Positions 10,085 to 20,959 of a stretch of 64,000 nucleotides of DNA are shown one piece after another. Within the stretch, counting starts at the first letter, position 1, and the number at the start of each line of letters is the position of its first letter. The notes under the pieces are model-generated. The model had not been told where the DNA came from and searched no databases. It worked only from the letters and a program-made list of their open reading frames with translations. The stretch spans positions 6,138,501 to 6,202,500 of the forward strand of contig NZ_CP125378.1 in NCBI RefSeq assembly GCF_034008635.1, given 5' to 3'. Origin of the DNA: Pseudomonas sp. P8_229. GTDB taxonomy: Bacteria > Pseudomonadota > Gammaproteobacteria > Pseudomonadales > Pseudomonadaceae. The translations under genes were made by a program, and so were the position numbers.

Positions 10085-10472
10085 ACGAAAGGCCTTGATT
10101 AAAAACTGTTCAACACAACAACTAACAACTGCAATCTACTTAATATAAAACACGTGTGACTCTGTCGGACTTTGCAAAAAAGCGCCGCGATAAGCGCTGC
10201 AAGCCTGAACAGTGGCTGTATGAAGGGGAGATAAATGATTCACCGACCGGTTTTTCATATTCCTTTCACAAAATCGGGAATAACCTTGGGCCCGACCGAT
10301 CCTCAGCCGATATCGCCCAACCTGCCGGGCAACGCCTGAAAAGTCAACCAGCTCCCGACGTCCTGTCTTTTAGGCAAACGCTTGATGCAAAACCTTTTTT
10401 TGCGTCTACTCTGGAATTGGATCCGATGAAAATCAGAAGGATCTGTCCATCATTATCCGTAACGAGGTGCCC
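10085..10472. promoter_or_regulatory. Intergenic region with the arn operon promoter
   Basis: About 390 bases between the divergent recombinase and arnB. A weak promoter candidate for arn is TTGATG (10382-10387) with TACTCT (10407-10412), 19 bases apart. GCAAAA/TTTTGC repeats lie between 10387 and 10404. On the minus strand AGCGC-N8-GCGCT followed by T6 (10172-10195) resembles a terminator, though no minus-strand gene lies to the right. A 34-codon frame at 10235 is listed separately. No clear PmrA-type direct repeat was recognised. Confidence 0.4.
10235..10339 (+). CDS. Possible 34-residue leader peptide upstream of arnB
   Basis: An ATG six bases after a strong AAGGGGAG sequence opens a 34-codon frame beginning MIHRPVFHIPFTKSGITL and ending PISPNLPGNA. 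It lies between the recombinase and the arn operon and stops about 130 bases before arnB. It has no membrane segment or recognisable domain and is proline-rich. The ribosome site is the only real support. It could be a leader peptide or chance. Confidence 0.25.
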   Translation: MIHRPVFHIPFTKSGITLGPTDPQPISPNLPGNA

Positions 10473-11621
10473 ATGAGTCAGGCGTTTCTCCCCTTCTCCC
10501 GCCCGAGTATAGGCGAAGAAGAAATTGCAGCTGTCGAGCAGGTTTTACGCTCAGGCTGGATCACGACCGGGCCAAAAAATCAGGCACTCGAAGAGCAATT
10601 CGCCCAATACGTGGGCTGCAAGCATGCCGTGGCTCTGTCCTCGGCCACCGGCGGGATGCACATCACCCTGCTGGCGTTGGGCATCGGCCCGGGTGATGAA
10701 GTCATCACTCCGTCGCAGACCTGGGTCTCGACCGCCAACATGATTTCCCTGCTCGGCGCCAAACCGGTGTTCGTCGATGTCGACCGCGATACGCTGATGA
10801 CCGACGCTTCGCGCATCGAAGCGGCCATCACTGCGCGTACCAAGGCGATCATCCCGGTGCACTACGCCGGCGCCGCGTTCGACCTCGATCCGCTGTATGC
10901 CCTGGCTGACAAGCACGGGATCCCGGTCATCGAAGACGCTGCCCACGCCGCTGGCACCCGCTACAAGGGGCGTCACGTCGGTTCGCAAGGCACGGCGATT
11001 TTTTCCTTCCATGCGATCAAGAACATGACCTGTGCCGAAGGCGCGATGTTCGTCACCGACGACGAAGCCCTCGCCAGCCGTGTGCGCATGCTCAAATTCC
11101 ACGGTCTGGGCGTCGACGCCTATGACCGCCTGACCGGTGGCCGCAAGCCGCAGGCACAAGTGATGGAGCCGGGTTTCAAGTACAACCTGTCCGACATCAA
11201 TGCCGCGATTGCCCTGGTGCAACTGCAACGTCTGGACGAAATCAACGCCCGTCGCACCGAACTGGCCACGACCTATCTGCAAAGGTTCGAAGGCCTGCCG
11301 GTGCAACCGCTGGCCCTGCCCGCCTATGCCCAGCAACACGCCTGGCACCTGTTCATCCTGCGCATCGACAGCGAACGCTGCGGCATGGACCGCGAAGCCT
11401 TCATGAAGGCTTTGCAGGATCAGGGCATCGGCACCGGTATCCATTTCATTGCTACCCACCTGCACACCTGGTATCGCCAGCGTGACCCCGACCTGTATCT
11501 GCCCAATACCGAATGGAACTCGGCGCGGTTATGCTCGATTCCGCTGTTCCCCGACATGACCGGTCAAGACCTTGACCGCGTGGTCGGTGCCATCGAACAA
11601 ATCATGGAAAAACGCCTGTGA
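10473..11621 (+). CDS. arnB: UDP-Ara4O aminotransferase
   Basis: PLP-dependent aminotransferase of the DegT/DnrJ/EryC1 family, 382 residues, which converts UDP-4-keto-arabinose to UDP-L-Ara4N with glutamate as donor. The internal aldimine Lys is residue 183 in [13 protein letters not shown]; upstream are the phosphate-binding SSATGGMH and the cofactor Asp in [13 protein letters not shown]. The ATG at 10473 has GAGG five bases upstream; the in-frame GTG at 10467 overlaps that ribosome site and is rejected. It is first gene of a nine-gene operon in which every junction overlaps; its stop overlaps the arnC start as GTGA. Confidence 0.95.
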   Translation: MSQAFLPFSRPSIGEEEIAAVEQVLRSGWITTGPKNQALEEQFAQYVGCKHAVALSSATGGMHITLLALGIGPGDEVITPSQTWVSTANMISLLGAKPVFVDVDRDTLMTDASRIEAAITARTKAIIPVHYAGAAFDLDPLYALADKHGIPVIEDAAHAAGTRYKGRHVGSQGTAIFSFHAIKNMTCAEGAMFVTDDEALASRVRMLKFHGLGVDAYDRLTGGRKPQAQVMEPGFKYNLSDINAAIALVQLQRLDEINARRTELATTYLQRFEGLPVQPLALPAYAQQHAWHLFILRIDSERCGMDREAFMKALQDQGIGTGIHFIATHLHTWYRQRDPDLYLPNTEWNSARLCSIPLFPDMTGQDLDRVVGAIEQIMEKRL

Positions 11622-12649
11622 AACCTTATCCAATCCGTAGCGTGTCGATCGTTATCCCGGTCTACAACGAACAGGAAAGCCTGCCGGAACTGCTGCGTCG
11701 TACCGAAGCGGCCTGCCGTCAGCTGAATCACGATTTCGAAATCGTGCTGGTCGATGACGGCAGCCGCGACGAATCGGCGAACATGCTTGAAGAAGCCGCC
11801 GGCCGTGAAAACAGCCCGTTCGTGGCGGTGATCCTCAACCGCAACTATGGTCAGCACGCCGCGATCATGGCCGGTTTCGAACAGTGCAAAGGCGATGTGG
11901 TGATCACCCTCGACGCCGACCTGCAGAACCCGCCGGAAGAAATTCCACGGCTGGTGGCCGAGGCCGAAAAAGGTTACGACGTGGTCGGCACCGTGCGTGG
12001 CAACCGTCAGGATTCGGCCCTGCGCCGCTACCCGTCGAAGCTGATCAACCTTGCCGTGCAACGCTCCACCGGCGTGGCCATGAGCGACTACGGCTGCATG
12101 CTGCGCGCCTACCGCCGCACCATCATCGATGCGATGCTCGCCTGCCGCGAACGCAGCACGTTCATCCCGATCCTGGCCAACAGCTTCGCCCGCCACACCA
12201 CCGAAATCGTCGTGGCCCACGCCGAGCGTGAACACGGCGATTCGAAATACAGCCCGATGCGCCTGATCAACCTGATGTTCGATCTGGTCACCTGCATGAC
12301 CACAACCCCGTTGCGTCTGCTGAGCATCGTCGGCTTCGCCATGGCTGGCCTGGGTGTGCTGTTCGCGGTCGCGCTGATCATTCTGCGTCTGGCGTTCGGT
12401 GCCGGTTGGGCCGGCGACGGCACCTTCGTGCTGTTCGCCGTGCTGTTCGTGTTTACCGGTGGTCAATTCATCGGCATGGGGCTTCTGGGTGAATACCTGG
12501 GCCGCATGTACAGCGATGTGCGCGCCCGTCCGCGTTTCTTCATTGAAAAGGTGTTGCGCAGCCAGCCGGCCGCCCCGGCCCCTGCCGTCACCGTTGATGG
12601 TCTTTCTTCTACCACTACTTCTTCCACTTCCGATCAGGTTCTCTCATGA
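11618..12649 (+). CDS. arnC: Undecaprenyl-phosphate Ara4FN transferase
   Basis: Family 2 glycosyltransferase of 343 residues. The GT-A domain has [13 protein letters not shown] at the N-terminus, the nucleotide-binding LVDDGSRD, and the metal-binding [12 protein letters not shown]; two transmembrane helices near residues 228-255 and 265-290 anchor it in the inner membrane. It transfers formylated L-Ara4N from UDP to undecaprenyl phosphate on the cytoplasmic face. It starts at a GTG sharing bases with the arnB stop (GTGA) and ends overlapping arnA by four bases. The C-terminal tail is unusually rich in Pro, Ala, Ser and Thr, probably unstructured. Confidence 0.95.
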   Translation: MKPYPIRSVSIVIPVYNEQESLPELLRRTEAACRQLNHDFEIVLVDDGSRDESANMLEEAAGRENSPFVAVILNRNYGQHAAIMAGFEQCKGDVVITLDADLQNPPEEIPRLVAEAEKGYDVVGTVRGNRQDSALRRYPSKLINLAVQRSTGVAMSDYGCMLRAYRRTIIDAMLACRERSTFIPILANSFARHTTEIVVAHAEREHGDSKYSPMRLINLMFDLVTCMTTTPLRLLSIVGFAMAGLGVLFAVALIILRLAFGAGWAGDGTFVLFAVLFVFTGGQFIGMGLLGEYLGRMYSDVRARPRFFIEKVLRSQPAAPAPAVTVDGLSSTTTSSTSDQVLS

Positions 12650-14637
12650 GTGCAAAAACTGTTGTCTTCGCCTACCACGATATTGGCTGCGCCGGCATTG
12701 AAGCCCTGCTCAACAGCGGCTATGACATTGCAGCAGTGTTCACTCACGCCGATGATCCGAAAGAAAACGCTTTCTATGCGTCGGTTGCGCAACTGTGCGC
12801 CACCAAAGGCATCCCGGTGCACGCACCGGAAGACGCCAACCACCCACTGTGGATCGAGCGCATCGCCAAGCTGGACCCGGAGTACATCTTCTCCTTCTAC
12901 TACCGCAACCTGCTGAGCGAGCCACTGCTGGCCCTGGCCAAAAAAGGCGCGTTCAACCTGCACGGTTCGCTGCTGCCACGCTACCGCGGCCGCGCTCCGG
13001 CGAACTGGGTGCTGGTCAACGGCGAAACCGAAACCGGCGTGACCCTGCACCGCATGGTCAAGCGCGCTGATGCCGGCGCCATCGTTGCCCAGCAGCGCGT
13101 TGCCATCGAGCGCAGCGACACCGGCCTGACCCTGCACGCCAAACTGCGCACGGCCGCCAGCGACCTGCTGCGCGACACCCTGCCGAACATGCTGCAAGGC
13201 AAGATCACCGAAACCCCGCAGGACGAATCCAAGGCCACCGTATTTGGCCGTCGTACCCCGGCGGACGGCAAACTGGTCTGGGCCAAACCGGCCGAAGAAC
13301 TGTTCAACCTGGTTCGCGCCGTCACCCGTCCATACCCGGGTGCCTTCTGCGCCGTGGGCGAGCACAAGCTGATCGTCTGGAGCGCCGAAGTCGTCAAGGG
13401 CAACGAAGGTCAGGCACCTGGCCGCGTGATCAGCGTCGATCCGCTGCGCATCGCTTGTGGTCAAGACTCGCTGGTGATCAACGCCGGTCAGCGCAACGAC
13501 AACGGTCTGTACCTGAGCGGCCCGCAACTGGCCAACGAACTGGGTCTGGTTGACGGCTCGCTGCTGCGCGGTGCCGAATCCGGTCGTGCACCACGCCGTA
13601 CTCGCGTGCTGATCCTCGGTGTCAACGGCTTCATCGGTAACCACCTGTCCGAGCGCCTGCTGCGTGACGACCGCTACGAAGTCTACGGTCTGGACATCGG
13701 CTCCGACGCCATCGAGCGTCTGCGCAGCCACCCGAACTTCCACTTCGTCGAAGGCGACATCAGCATTCACTCCGAGTGGATCGAGTACCACATCAAGAAG
13801 TGCGACGTGGTCTTGCCGCTGGTGGCCATCGCCACCCCGATCGAATACACCCGCAACCCGCTGCGCGTATTCGAACTCGACTTCGAAGAGAACCTGAAAC
13901 TGGTTCGCTACTGCGTCAAGTACAACAAGCGCGTGATCTTCCCGTCGACTTCGGAAGTCTATGGCATGTGCCAGGACAAGAACTTCGACGAAGACAGCTC
14001 GAACCTGATCGTCGGTCCGATCAACAAGCAGCGCTGGATCTACTCGGTCTCCAAGCAACTGCTCGACCGCGTAATCTGGGCTTACGGCGCCAAAGGCCTG
14101 AACTTCACCCTGTTCCGTCCGTTCAACTGGATGGGCCCGCGTCTGGACCGTCTGGATTCGGCCCGTATCGGCAGCTCCCGCGCCATCACCCAGTTGATCC
14201 TCAACCTGGTCGAAGGCACGCCAATCCGTCTGTTCGACGGCGGCGAGCAGAAGCGCTGCTTCACCGACATCGCTGACGGCGTCGAGGCGCTGGCACGCAT
14301 CATCGATAACGACAACGATGTCTGCAACGGCCAGATCATCAACATCGGCAACCCGGACAACGAAGCCAGCATCCGTCAGTTGGGCGAAGAGCTGCTGCGT
14401 CAGTTCGAAGCGCACCCGCTGCGTCACAACTTCCCTCCATTCGCCGGTTTCCGCGACGTGGAAAGCAAGGCGTTCTACGGTGCCGGCTACCAGGACGTGG
14501 AACACCGCAAGCCAAGCATTGCCAACGCCAAGCGCCTGCTGAACTGGGAGCCGACCGTGGAAATGCGCGAGACCATCGGCAACACCCTGGACTTCTTCCT
14601 GCGTGAAGCCATGCTCGAAATCGCGGACAAGAAGTAA
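12646..14637 (+). CDS. arnA: Bifunctional UDP-Ara4N formyltransferase / UDP-glucuronate decarboxylase
   Basis: A 663-residue two-domain enzyme. Residues 1 to about 305 are the N10-formyltetrahydrofolate-dependent formyltransferase with Asn104 and His106 in [12 protein letters not shown] and Asp142 in KRADAGAIV. The rest is an SDR oxidative decarboxylase with the NAD motif [10 protein letters not shown], Ser436-Glu437 and Tyr439 in PSTSEVYG, and the Lys of [10 protein letters not shown]. The C-terminal half turns UDP-glucuronate into UDP-Ara4O (substrate of ArnB); the N-terminal half formylates UDP-L-Ara4N (substrate of ArnC). Length matches E. coli ArnA (660). It overlaps arnC by ATGA and shares one base with arnD (TAATG). 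Confidence 0.96.
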   Translation: MSAKTVVFAYHDIGCAGIEALLNSGYDIAAVFTHADDPKENAFYASVAQLCATKGIPVHAPEDANHPLWIERIAKLDPEYIFSFYYRNLLSEPLLALAKKGAFNLHGSLLPRYRGRAPANWVLVNGETETGVTLHRMVKRADAGAIVAQQRVAIERSDTGLTLHAKLRTAASDLLRDTLPNMLQGKITETPQDESKATVFGRRTPADGKLVWAKPAEELFNLVRAVTRPYPGAFCAVGEHKLIVWSAEVVKGNEGQAPGRVISVDPLRIACGQDSLVINAGQRNDNGLYLSGPQLANELGLVDGSLLRGAESGRAPRRTRVLILGVNGFIGNHLSERLLRDDRYEVYGLDIGSDAIERLRSHPNFHFVEGDISIHSEWIEYHIKKCDVVLPLVAIATPIEYTRNPLRVFELDFEENLKLVRYCVKYNKRVIFPSTSEVYGMCQDKNFDEDSSNLIVGPINKQRWIYSVSKQLLDRVIWAYGAKGLNFTLFRPFNWMGPRLDRLDSARIGSSRAITQLILNLVEGTPIRLFDGGEQKRCFTDIADGVEALARIIDNDNDVCNGQIINIGNPDNEASIRQLGEELLRQFEAHPLRHNFPPFAGFRDVESKAFYGAGYQDVEHRKPSIANAKRLLNWEPTVEMRETIGNTLDFFLREAMLEIADKK

Positions 14638-15521
14638 TGCAGGCAGGTCTTCGTATCGATGTCGACACCTACCGTGGCACCCGTGAAGGTGTGCCGCGAC
14701 TGTTGGAGATGCTCGACGAGGCTCAGGTCAAGGCAACGTTTTTCTTCAGTGTCGGCCCGGACAACATGGGCCGGCATCTGTGGCGCCTGATCCGCCCGCA
14801 GTTCCTCTGGAAAATGCTCCGTTCCAACGCTGCCGGCCTGTACGGCTGGGACATTCTGCTGGCCGGCACTGCCTGGCCAGGCAAACCGATTGGCCGTGAT
14901 CTCGGGCACCTGATGCGTCAGGCCCGGGACGCTGGTCACGAAGTCGGCCTGCACGCCTGGGATCACCATGGCTGGCAGGCCAATGCCGGGCGCTGGAGCG
15001 AGGCCCAACTGATCGAACAGATCCGTCGGGGCGTCGACACCCTCAGCGATATTCTCGGAGAAAAGATCCAGTGTTCGGCCTCCGCCGGTTGGCGTGCGGA
15101 CGAACGCGTGATCCAGGCCAAGCAAACCTTCGGCTTTCGCTACAACAGCGATTGCCGCGGGCAAAGCCTGTTCCGTCCGCTGCTGGCTGATGGCACACCT
15201 GGCGCGCCGCAAATCCCGGTGGACCTGCCGACCTTCGATGAAGTCGTCGGTCCGACCGTGGCTGCCAAGGACTTCAACACCTTCATCCTCGACCGGTTCC
15301 GTCAGCAGGCACTCAACGTCTACACCATTCATGCCGAAGTAGAAGGGATTCTGATGGCTCAGGACTTTCGTCAATTGCTGGCCGCTGCACGCCAGCGCAG
15401 TATTGACTTCAAACCGCTGGGCGACTTGTTGCCCGAGTTTTTCAACACCCTGCCCGTGGGCCACGTACAACGTGGCGTACTTGAAGGCCGTGAAGGCTGG
15501 CTGGGAGTGCAAGGCGCATGA
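14637..15521 (+). CDS. arnD: Undecaprenyl-phosphate Ara4FN deformylase
   Basis: NodB-type polysaccharide deacetylase family, 294 residues. The acidic motif RIDVDTYRG holds the metal and base Asp residues, HAWDHHGWQ holds the metal His residues, and SASAGWRAD gives the conserved Arg. It removes the formyl group from undecaprenyl-P-L-Ara4FN so the lipid can be flipped and used by ArnT. Its ATG shares the final A of the arnA stop, and its stop overlaps the arnT start by four bases, so expression is coupled throughout. Confidence 0.95.
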   Translation: MQAGLRIDVDTYRGTREGVPRLLEMLDEAQVKATFFFSVGPDNMGRHLWRLIRPQFLWKMLRSNAAGLYGWDILLAGTAWPGKPIGRDLGHLMRQARDAGHEVGLHAWDHHGWQANAGRWSEAQLIEQIRRGVDTLSDILGEKIQCSASAGWRADERVIQAKQTFGFRYNSDCRGQSLFRPLLADGTPGAPQIPVDLPTFDEVVGPTVAAKDFNTFILDRFRQQALNVYTIHAEVEGILMAQDFRQLLAAARQRSIDFKPLGDLLPEFFNTLPVGHVQRGVLEGREGWLGVQGA

Positions 15522-17167
15522 CCAAACGCTGGGCACTGCCGCTGTTGGTCGGACTTTGTCTGCTGGCCTATCTGTTGCCGCTGGGCACCCATGGCTTGTG
15601 GATTCCCGATGAAACCCGTTACGCGCAAATCAGCCAGAGCATGCTGCTGAGCGGGGACTGGGTATCGCCACACTTCATGGGTTTGCGTTACTTCGAAAAA
15701 CCGATTGCCGGCTACTGGATGATCGCCATCGGTCAGGAGCTGTTCGGACAGAACCTGTTCGGCGTGCGTTTCGCCTCGGCGCTGAGCACCGGTTTGAGCG
15801 TTTTGCTGGGTTACCTGATCGCTCGCCGGTTATGGAACGACCCACGCAAAAGCTTTGTCTGCGCCCTGCTCTACATGAGCTTCACCATCGTTGCCGGCCA
15901 GGCCGGTTACGCCAACCTCGATCCGCAATTCACCTTCTGGGTCAACCTTAGCCTCGTCGCGCTGTGGTTTGCGCTGGACAGCCGCACTGGCGGGCAACGC
16001 TTCGCAGGTTGGGCGGTACTGGGCCTGGCGTGTGGCATGGGGTTCATGACCAAGGGCTTTCTCGCCTGGGCGCTGCCGGTACTGATCGCCCTGCCGTGGA
16101 TGCTCTGGCAAAAGCGCTGGCGTGAGCTGCTGGTCTTCGGGCCGGTGGCGATCGTCGTGGCGATTGCGGTCAGCCTGCCGTGGGCATTGGCGGTTCACGC
16201 CCATGAGCCGGACTACTGGCGGTTTTTCTTCTGGCATGAACACATTCGCCGTTTTGCCGGCGACGATGCCCAGCATGATTCGCCGTGGTGGTTCTATCTG
16301 CCGTTGCTGGTGGCGTTCAGCTTGCCGTGGGTCGGTCTGTTGCCGACCAGCCTCAAGCAAGCCTGGCAAACCCGCGCTCAACCGGCGATTGCGTTCCTGC
16401 TGCTGTGGCTGCTGATGCCGCTGCTGTTTTTCAGCCTGAGCAACGGCAAATTGCCGACCTACATTCTGCCTTGCCTGCTGCCGATGGCGTTGCTGCTGGG
16501 CAATGCCCTGGCGGACCGGTTGCGCCTTGAACAGGGCCGTGCCTTGAGCATCAACGGCCTGCTCAATCTGCTGCTGGGCATTGTGCTGCTGATTGCGCTG
16601 GTTTACCTGCAACTGAAAAAACCCGTGTATGACCACGAACTGCACAGTCTGGTGCTGGTGTTCATTGCACTGATCGGCTGGATCATCGCCAACCTGGCGC
16701 AAGCGTTCCTGCCGTTGCAGTGCTGGGCGGCGCCAGCGCTGGGCAGCCTGTTGCTGATCGGTGTCCTGCCGGCGGCACTGCCCAAGTCCGTGGTGTCCAA
16801 CAAGACTCCGGACCAATTCATCCTGCATCACATGGACGAGCTGTCCGGCACCACTCACTTGTTGAGCAATGACCTGGGCGCTGCGTCGGCGCTGGCCTGG
16901 CGCCTGCAACGGCCAAACGTCGCGCTGTACAACACCGTGGGCGAGTTGAAGTACGGCCTGTCCTATCCGGAAGGCGCCGAACAGCGGATCACCACCGACA
17001 AGGTGCAAGCCTGGATGCGCGATGCCCGTCGTACCGGTTCGGTCGGCGTGGTCATGCGGGTCAAGGGCGATGACGAGCTGCACGAAGTCGACCTGCTGCC
17101 CAAGGACGGTACTCGCTACGAGCAAGGCAATCTGGTGATCATGGTTCTGCCCAAGGACCCGTCATGA
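15518..17167 (+). CDS. arnT: Lipid A L-Ara4N transferase, operon copy
   Basis: Inner-membrane GT-C glycosyltransferase of 549 residues, the final enzyme of the pathway. The first periplasmic loop carries [14 protein letters not shown] with the catalytic acidic residues; [35 protein letters not shown] and PWWFYLPLL follow, with about twelve membrane segments and a C-terminal periplasmic domain ending in [19 protein letters not shown]. It transfers L-Ara4N from undecaprenyl phosphate to lipid A phosphates. It starts on the arnD stop and ends on the arnE start (both ATGA). A close paralogue lies about 13 kb upstream in the window. Confidence 0.95.
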   Translation: MTKRWALPLLVGLCLLAYLLPLGTHGLWIPDETRYAQISQSMLLSGDWVSPHFMGLRYFEKPIAGYWMIAIGQELFGQNLFGVRFASALSTGLSVLLGYLIARRLWNDPRKSFVCALLYMSFTIVAGQAGYANLDPQFTFWVNLSLVALWFALDSRTGGQRFAGWAVLGLACGMGFMTKGFLAWALPVLIALPWMLWQKRWRELLVFGPVAIVVAIAVSLPWALAVHAHEPDYWRFFFWHEHIRRFAGDDAQHDSPWWFYLPLLVAFSLPWVGLLPTSLKQAWQTRAQPAIAFLLLWLLMPLLFFSLSNGKLPTYILPCLLPMALLLGNALADRLRLEQGRALSINGLLNLLLGIVLLIALVYLQLKKPVYDHELHSLVLVFIALIGWIIANLAQAFLPLQCWAAPALGSLLLIGVLPAALPKSVVSNKTPDQFILHHMDELSGTTHLLSNDLGAASALAWRLQRPNVALYNTVGELKYGLSYPEGAEQRITTDKVQAWMRDARRTGSVGVVMRVKGDDELHEVDLLPKDGTRYEQGNLVIMVLPKDPS

Positions 17168-17508
17168 GCTGGATCTTGCTGCTGACGGCATGCCTGCTGA
17201 CCTGCCTGGGTCAGGTTGCGCAGAAATACGCGGTTGAGAGCTGGCGCGGGGTCGACTCATCCTGGGCGGACAAATTGCGTTCGCCCTGGCTGTGGCTGGC
17301 ACTTTTGGCGCTGGGCAGCGGCTTGCTGGTCTGGCTGCTGGTCTTGCAACGGCTGGAAGTGGGCATCGCTTACCCGATGCTCAGCCTCAACTTTGTACTG
17401 ATCACACTGATCGCACGGTTTGTCTTCCGTGAACCGGTCGACCGCCGCCATTGGCTGGGCGTAGCCCTGGTGATCGGCGGTGTGGTGCTGTTGGGGCAAC
17501 ACTCATGA
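17164..17508 (+). CDS. arnE: Ara4N-undecaprenyl phosphate flippase subunit
   Basis: A 114-residue EmrE-like small multidrug resistance family protein with four hydrophobic helices ([75 protein letters not shown]). With ArnF it is proposed to move undecaprenyl-P-L-Ara4N across the inner membrane to ArnT. It overlaps arnT by four bases at its start and arnF by four bases at its end. Confidence 0.93.
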   Translation: MSWILLLTACLLTCLGQVAQKYAVESWRGVDSSWADKLRSPWLWLALLALGSGLLVWLLVLQRLEVGIAYPMLSLNFVLITLIARFVFREPVDRRHWLGVALVIGGVVLLGQHS

Positions 17509-17918
17509 GCCAGGGACGTGGAATCGCTTTCGCTCTGGGCAGCGTGCTGCTGGTCAGCGGTGCCCAGTTGGGCATGCGCTGGAGCATGACGCGTCTGCCG
17601 CAGCCGGAACAATGGTGGTCCGCGCTCACCGCCGGCAGCGTCGATCTTGTCGCGCTGGGCGTGGTGTTCGTAGCCATTCTGGCTTACGCGCTGTCGATGC
17701 TCTGCTGGCTCGCCGCCCTGCGCGATCTGCCGCTGGGTCGGGCTTATTCGCTGCTGAGCATCAGTTACGCGCTGGTTTATCTGCTGGCGGCCAGTCTGCC
17801 GCTGTTCAACGAATCATTCAGTCTCACTAAATCACTGGGCGTGGCACTGGTCATGCTCGGGGTCATCACTATTAACACTCGTCCGTCTCGTGCGCCCGAA
17901 TTCAGGAGTGCTCCATGA
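17505..17918 (+). CDS. arnF: Ara4N-undecaprenyl phosphate flippase subunit
   Basis: A 137-residue SMR-family partner of ArnE with four hydrophobic segments ([78 protein letters not shown]). The start is the ATG at 17505 overlapping the arnE stop; a longer upstream frame lies inside arnE and is not used. The C-terminus runs into the ugd start as ATGA. Its role is translocation of the lipid-linked Ara4N donor. Confidence 0.92.
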   Translation: MSQGRGIAFALGSVLLVSGAQLGMRWSMTRLPQPEQWWSALTAGSVDLVALGVVFVAILAYALSMLCWLAALRDLPLGRAYSLLSISYALVYLLAASLPLFNESFSLTKSLGVALVMLGVITINTRPSRAPEFRSAP

Positions 17919-19294
17919 AAATCACAGTATTTGGTAGCGGTTATGTCGGTCTGGTGCAGGCCGCCGTGTTGGCCGAAGTCGGTCACGACGTCGTGTGCAT
18001 GGACATCGACCAGAAGAAAGTCGAACTGCTGCGCCAGGGTCACGTCAGCATCTTTGAACCAGGGCTTTCGAGCCTGGTACGCGAAGGCCTGGACTCCGGT
18101 CGCCTGCATTTCACCTCCGATGAAAAACTCGCAGTGCTACACGGTCGCGTCGCCTTCATTGCGGTCGGTACGCCGTCCAGCGAAGACGGCTCAGCCGATC
18201 TGAAGTACGTGCTGTCGGTGGGTGACGCCGTGTCGCGTCATCGTGAGCAGCCGCTGATTCTGGTCGAGAAATCCACCGTACCGGTCGGCACCGGCGACAC
18301 CCTGCGCGCGCACATTCAGGCCGCGCTGGACAAGGCTGGCCGTCAACTGCAGTTCGATATCGTCTCCAACCCGGAATTCCTCAAGGAAGGTTCGGCGGTG
18401 TCCGACTGCCGTCGTCCGGATCGCATCGTCATCGGCTGCGAAGGTGACGAAGTGCGCGACGTGATGCGCGACCTGTACTCGCCGTTCAACCGCAACCATG
18501 ACCGCATCATGTTCATGGACCTGCGCAGCGCCGAGCTGACCAAATACGCCGCCAACTGCATGCTGGCGACCAAGATCAGCTTCATCAACCAGATCGCCGA
18601 ACTGGCCGAACACCTGGGCGCCGACATCGAGTCGGTCCGTCAGGGCATCGGCGCCGACACCCGCATCGGTTATCACTTCATCTACCCGGGCTGCGGTTAT
18701 GGCGGTTCGTGCTTCCCCAAAGACATGCGCGCCCTGATCCACAGCGCCGAACAGGCGCATTGCTCCAGCGACCTGCTGCAAGCGGTCGAGGCGATCAACG
18801 AGCGCCAGAAGCACAAGCTGTTCGATCGCATCAATGCGTTCTACAAGGGTGATCTGCGCGGCAAGACTTTCGCCCTGTGGGGCCTGGCGTTCAAGCCGAA
18901 CACCGATGACATGCGCGATGCGCCAAGCCGCGTATTGCTCGACTCGTTGTTCGCCGCCGGCGCCAGCGTGCGCGCGTTCGACCCGGAAGCGATGCAGGAA
19001 ACCCAGCATCTGTACCCGAACGAAGAAAAACTGATGCTGATGGGCACCCCGGAATCGGTGCTGTCAGGTTCCGATGCGCTGATCATCTGCACCGAGTGGC
19101 AGCAGTTCAAGGCGCCGGATTTCGACCTGATCCAGCAACGCCTGAAAGACCCGGTGATCTTCGACGGCCGCAACCTGTACGACGCCGACCGTCTGGCGCG
19201 CAATGGCTTCAAGTACTTCCCGATCGGCCGGGGTGATTCGCGCAAATTGCCGATCCCGCTGCAACAGTGGCCTAACAACGCGGTCGTCGCTTGA
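17915..19294 (+). CDS. ugd: UDP-glucose 6-dehydrogenase
   Basis: A 459-residue NAD-dependent enzyme oxidising UDP-glucose to UDP-glucuronate, the feedstock of ArnA. The N-terminal Rossmann motif is [12 protein letters not shown], the substrate Lys lies in [10 protein letters not shown], and the catalytic Cys266 in [12 protein letters not shown]; the UDP-binding C-terminal domain begins near [17 protein letters not shown]. Placing ugd within the arn operon makes the operon self-sufficient from UDP-glucose. It overlaps arnF by four bases and the next gene by TTGA. Confidence 0.95.
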   Translation: MKITVFGSGYVGLVQAAVLAEVGHDVVCMDIDQKKVELLRQGHVSIFEPGLSSLVREGLDSGRLHFTSDEKLAVLHGRVAFIAVGTPSSEDGSADLKYVLSVGDAVSRHREQPLILVEKSTVPVGTGDTLRAHIQAALDKAGRQLQFDIVSNPEFLKEGSAVSDCRRPDRIVIGCEGDEVRDVMRDLYSPFNRNHDRIMFMDLRSAELTKYAANCMLATKISFINQIAELAEHLGADIESVRQGIGADTRIGYHFIYPGCGYGGSCFPKDMRALIHSAEQAHCSSDLLQAVEAINERQKHKLFDRINAFYKGDLRGKTFALWGLAFKPNTDDMRDAPSRVLLDSLFAAGASVRAFDPEAMQETQHLYPNEEKLMLMGTPESVLSGSDALIICTEWQQFKAPDFDLIQQRLKDPVIFDGRNLYDADRLARNGFKYFPIGRGDSRKLPIPLQQWPNNAVVA

Positions 19295-20889
19295 TCACGT
19301 TGTCGCCTGTCATCCGCCGGCAGTCCCTGATCGCAGGGCTGCTGGCACTGCTGTTGTTTATCGCCGGGGTTTACGGACAGGCTCCCATTGGCTTCGATTC
19401 ACGCTTCGTACTGTTTGCCCAAGAGATGTTGAGACACGGGCCAACCGTATTCCCGACCACCTACGGCCAGCCGTACGCTGATTATTCAGCGGTTTCGACG
19501 CTGTTCATCTGGCTGTTGTCCCTGCCCTTCGGCGCGGTCAATACCCTGACTGCGTGGCTGCCCAGCGCGATTGCCGGTGCGCTGATCGTGACATTGATGT
19601 ACCGCTTGCTGGCGGTGCATTCGCAGCGTTGGGCCTTGATCAGCATTGCGCTGTTGATGCTCACCAGCACCTTCATCACCGAAGTGCGCGCGGTGTCGCA
19701 AGACCTGATGCTGGCGGCCGTGGCGCTGTCGGTGTTTTACCTGGGCTACGCGCACGACCACTTCGGCTCTCGCCGCCGCTGGCCGCTGATCTTTGTCCTG
19801 CTGTTGCTGGGTTTCGGGATTCGCGGGCCGATCGGTCTGGTGGTGCCAACCGGCATGCTCTGCAGTTACTACCTGCTCAACCGTGAGTGGAAACGCCTGT
19901 TCGTGTTCGGTGTGCTGGCGTCGATTCTGCTCGCCGCGTGCGTCGGCCTGCTGTTGTGGCTGGCGAAGCTCAGCGGTGGCGAGGCCTTCCTGCAGGACGT
20001 GATCCGCATGCAGTTCATGGGGCGCATGGATGGCAGTGAAGGCGTCAGCGGCTCGCTGTATTACTTCACCAGCTCCATGGGCAACTACGCGCTGGCGTAT
20101 CCGTTGGCAATCCTGGCGTTGGCCGCGACCTGGCTGAGCAAACCGCATCAGCGTGGTCCGGCGTTACGCCTGGTTCAATACTGCGCGGCTGCCGGCTTGA
20201 TCGTGATGGTCGGCCTGTCGATTCCGCAGGCGAAGAAAGCGCGTTACCTGCTGCCGATGCTGCCAATGGCGGCGATTATCGCAGCGTATCCGTTCCAGGT
20301 GCTGCACGGGCGGGTATTCCGGGTACTGCGTGGCGTGATTCAAGGGCTGTGGCTGCTGACGCCGGGGTTGTTGATGGTGGTCCTGCTGGTCGCCAAGCGC
20401 CGCTTTCCCGAGCAACTGAACGGCCTCACCCTGATACTGGTCGTGCTCGGCGCCCTGCAATTGCTCGCCTTGTCGCGTTTGCTGATCCCGCGCTGGCGTG
20501 CCGAAGTGTTGGCGCTGTGCTCGGTCCTCGCGTTGTGGACGGTGTATGCCGCGGTGTTCGAGCCGGTGGAGCGCCGCCTGTACGACACGCAGACCTTCAG
20601 TCGCGCTGCGTTCGCTCAGGTCCAGGCCAATCCGGCACCGCTGGTGCTGCACGGCATGGGCAAAGACGCCAAGGCGATCAAGTTCATGGTCAACGTCGAG
20701 CACGACCTGCAGCCGCAGTTCACCGAGACGGTGCAGCAACTCGAAGCCATCAAGGGCCCGGCGTGGCTGATGATGGACAGCAAGGACCTGCAAACACTGC
20801 AAGGCACCGCGCTGGCCGGCCTGCAACCGGTGGTGACGGGAAGCTTCGACAAGAACGATTACGTGCTGTTGTACGTCAAGCCCTTGTAG
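19291..20889 (+). CDS. GT-C family membrane glycosyltransferase at the end of the arn operon
   Basis: A 532-residue polytopic protein of the ArnT/PMT type. The first loop has the motif GFDSRFVLFAQEMLRHG and FPTTYGQPYADYSAV in the place of the ArnT acidic loop, followed by about eleven hydrophobic segments and a C-terminal soluble domain of about 110 residues. It begins at a TTG that overlaps the ugd stop (TTGA), which makes it the ninth coupled gene of the operon. It is not required in the textbook Ara4N pathway; a further sugar transfer to lipopolysaccharide is the natural guess. It is only distantly similar to the enzyme at 3749-5266. Confidence 0.78.
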   Translation: MITLSPVIRRQSLIAGLLALLLFIAGVYGQAPIGFDSRFVLFAQEMLRHGPTVFPTTYGQPYADYSAVSTLFIWLLSLPFGAVNTLTAWLPSAIAGALIVTLMYRLLAVHSQRWALISIALLMLTSTFITEVRAVSQDLMLAAVALSVFYLGYAHDHFGSRRRWPLIFVLLLLGFGIRGPIGLVVPTGMLCSYYLLNREWKRLFVFGVLASILLAACVGLLLWLAKLSGGEAFLQDVIRMQFMGRMDGSEGVSGSLYYFTSSMGNYALAYPLAILALAATWLSKPHQRGPALRLVQYCAAAGLIVMVGLSIPQAKKARYLLPMLPMAAIIAAYPFQVLHGRVFRVLRGVIQGLWLLTPGLLMVVLLVAKRRFPEQLNGLTLILVVLGALQLLALSRLLIPRWRAEVLALCSVLALWTVYAAVFEPVERRLYDTQTFSRAAFAQVQANPAPLVLHGMGKDAKAIKFMVNVEHDLQPQFTETVQQLEAIKGPAWLMMDSKDLQTLQGTALAGLQPVVTGSFDKNDYVLLYVKPL

Positions 20890-20900
20890 ACGCCGTCGAA

Positions 20901-20944
20901 GGCTGCGATCTTCGGGTCTTTCTCAAGATCAAACGATCGCAGCC
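20901..20944 (+). terminator. Inverted repeat ending the arn operon
   Basis: GGCTGCGATC (20901-20910) and GATCGCAGCC (20935-20944) are a perfect 10-bp inverted repeat with a 24-base centre, 11 bases after the last stop of the operon. The centre itself holds TTCGGGTC and AAGATCAAA. It resembles a palindrome often found after pseudomonad genes and probably serves as terminator or 3' stabiliser. Confidence 0.5.
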
Positions 20945-20959
20945 ATCGGCAACGCTTAC

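Noticed and set aside
10156..10476. 106-codon frame upstream of arnB
   Set aside because: It runs through the presumed arn promoter and into the arnB ribosome site; low-complexity, no start signal.
12634..14505. 623-codon minus-strand frame opposite arnA
   Set aside because: Antisense shadow of arnA with no recognisable motif or ribosome site.
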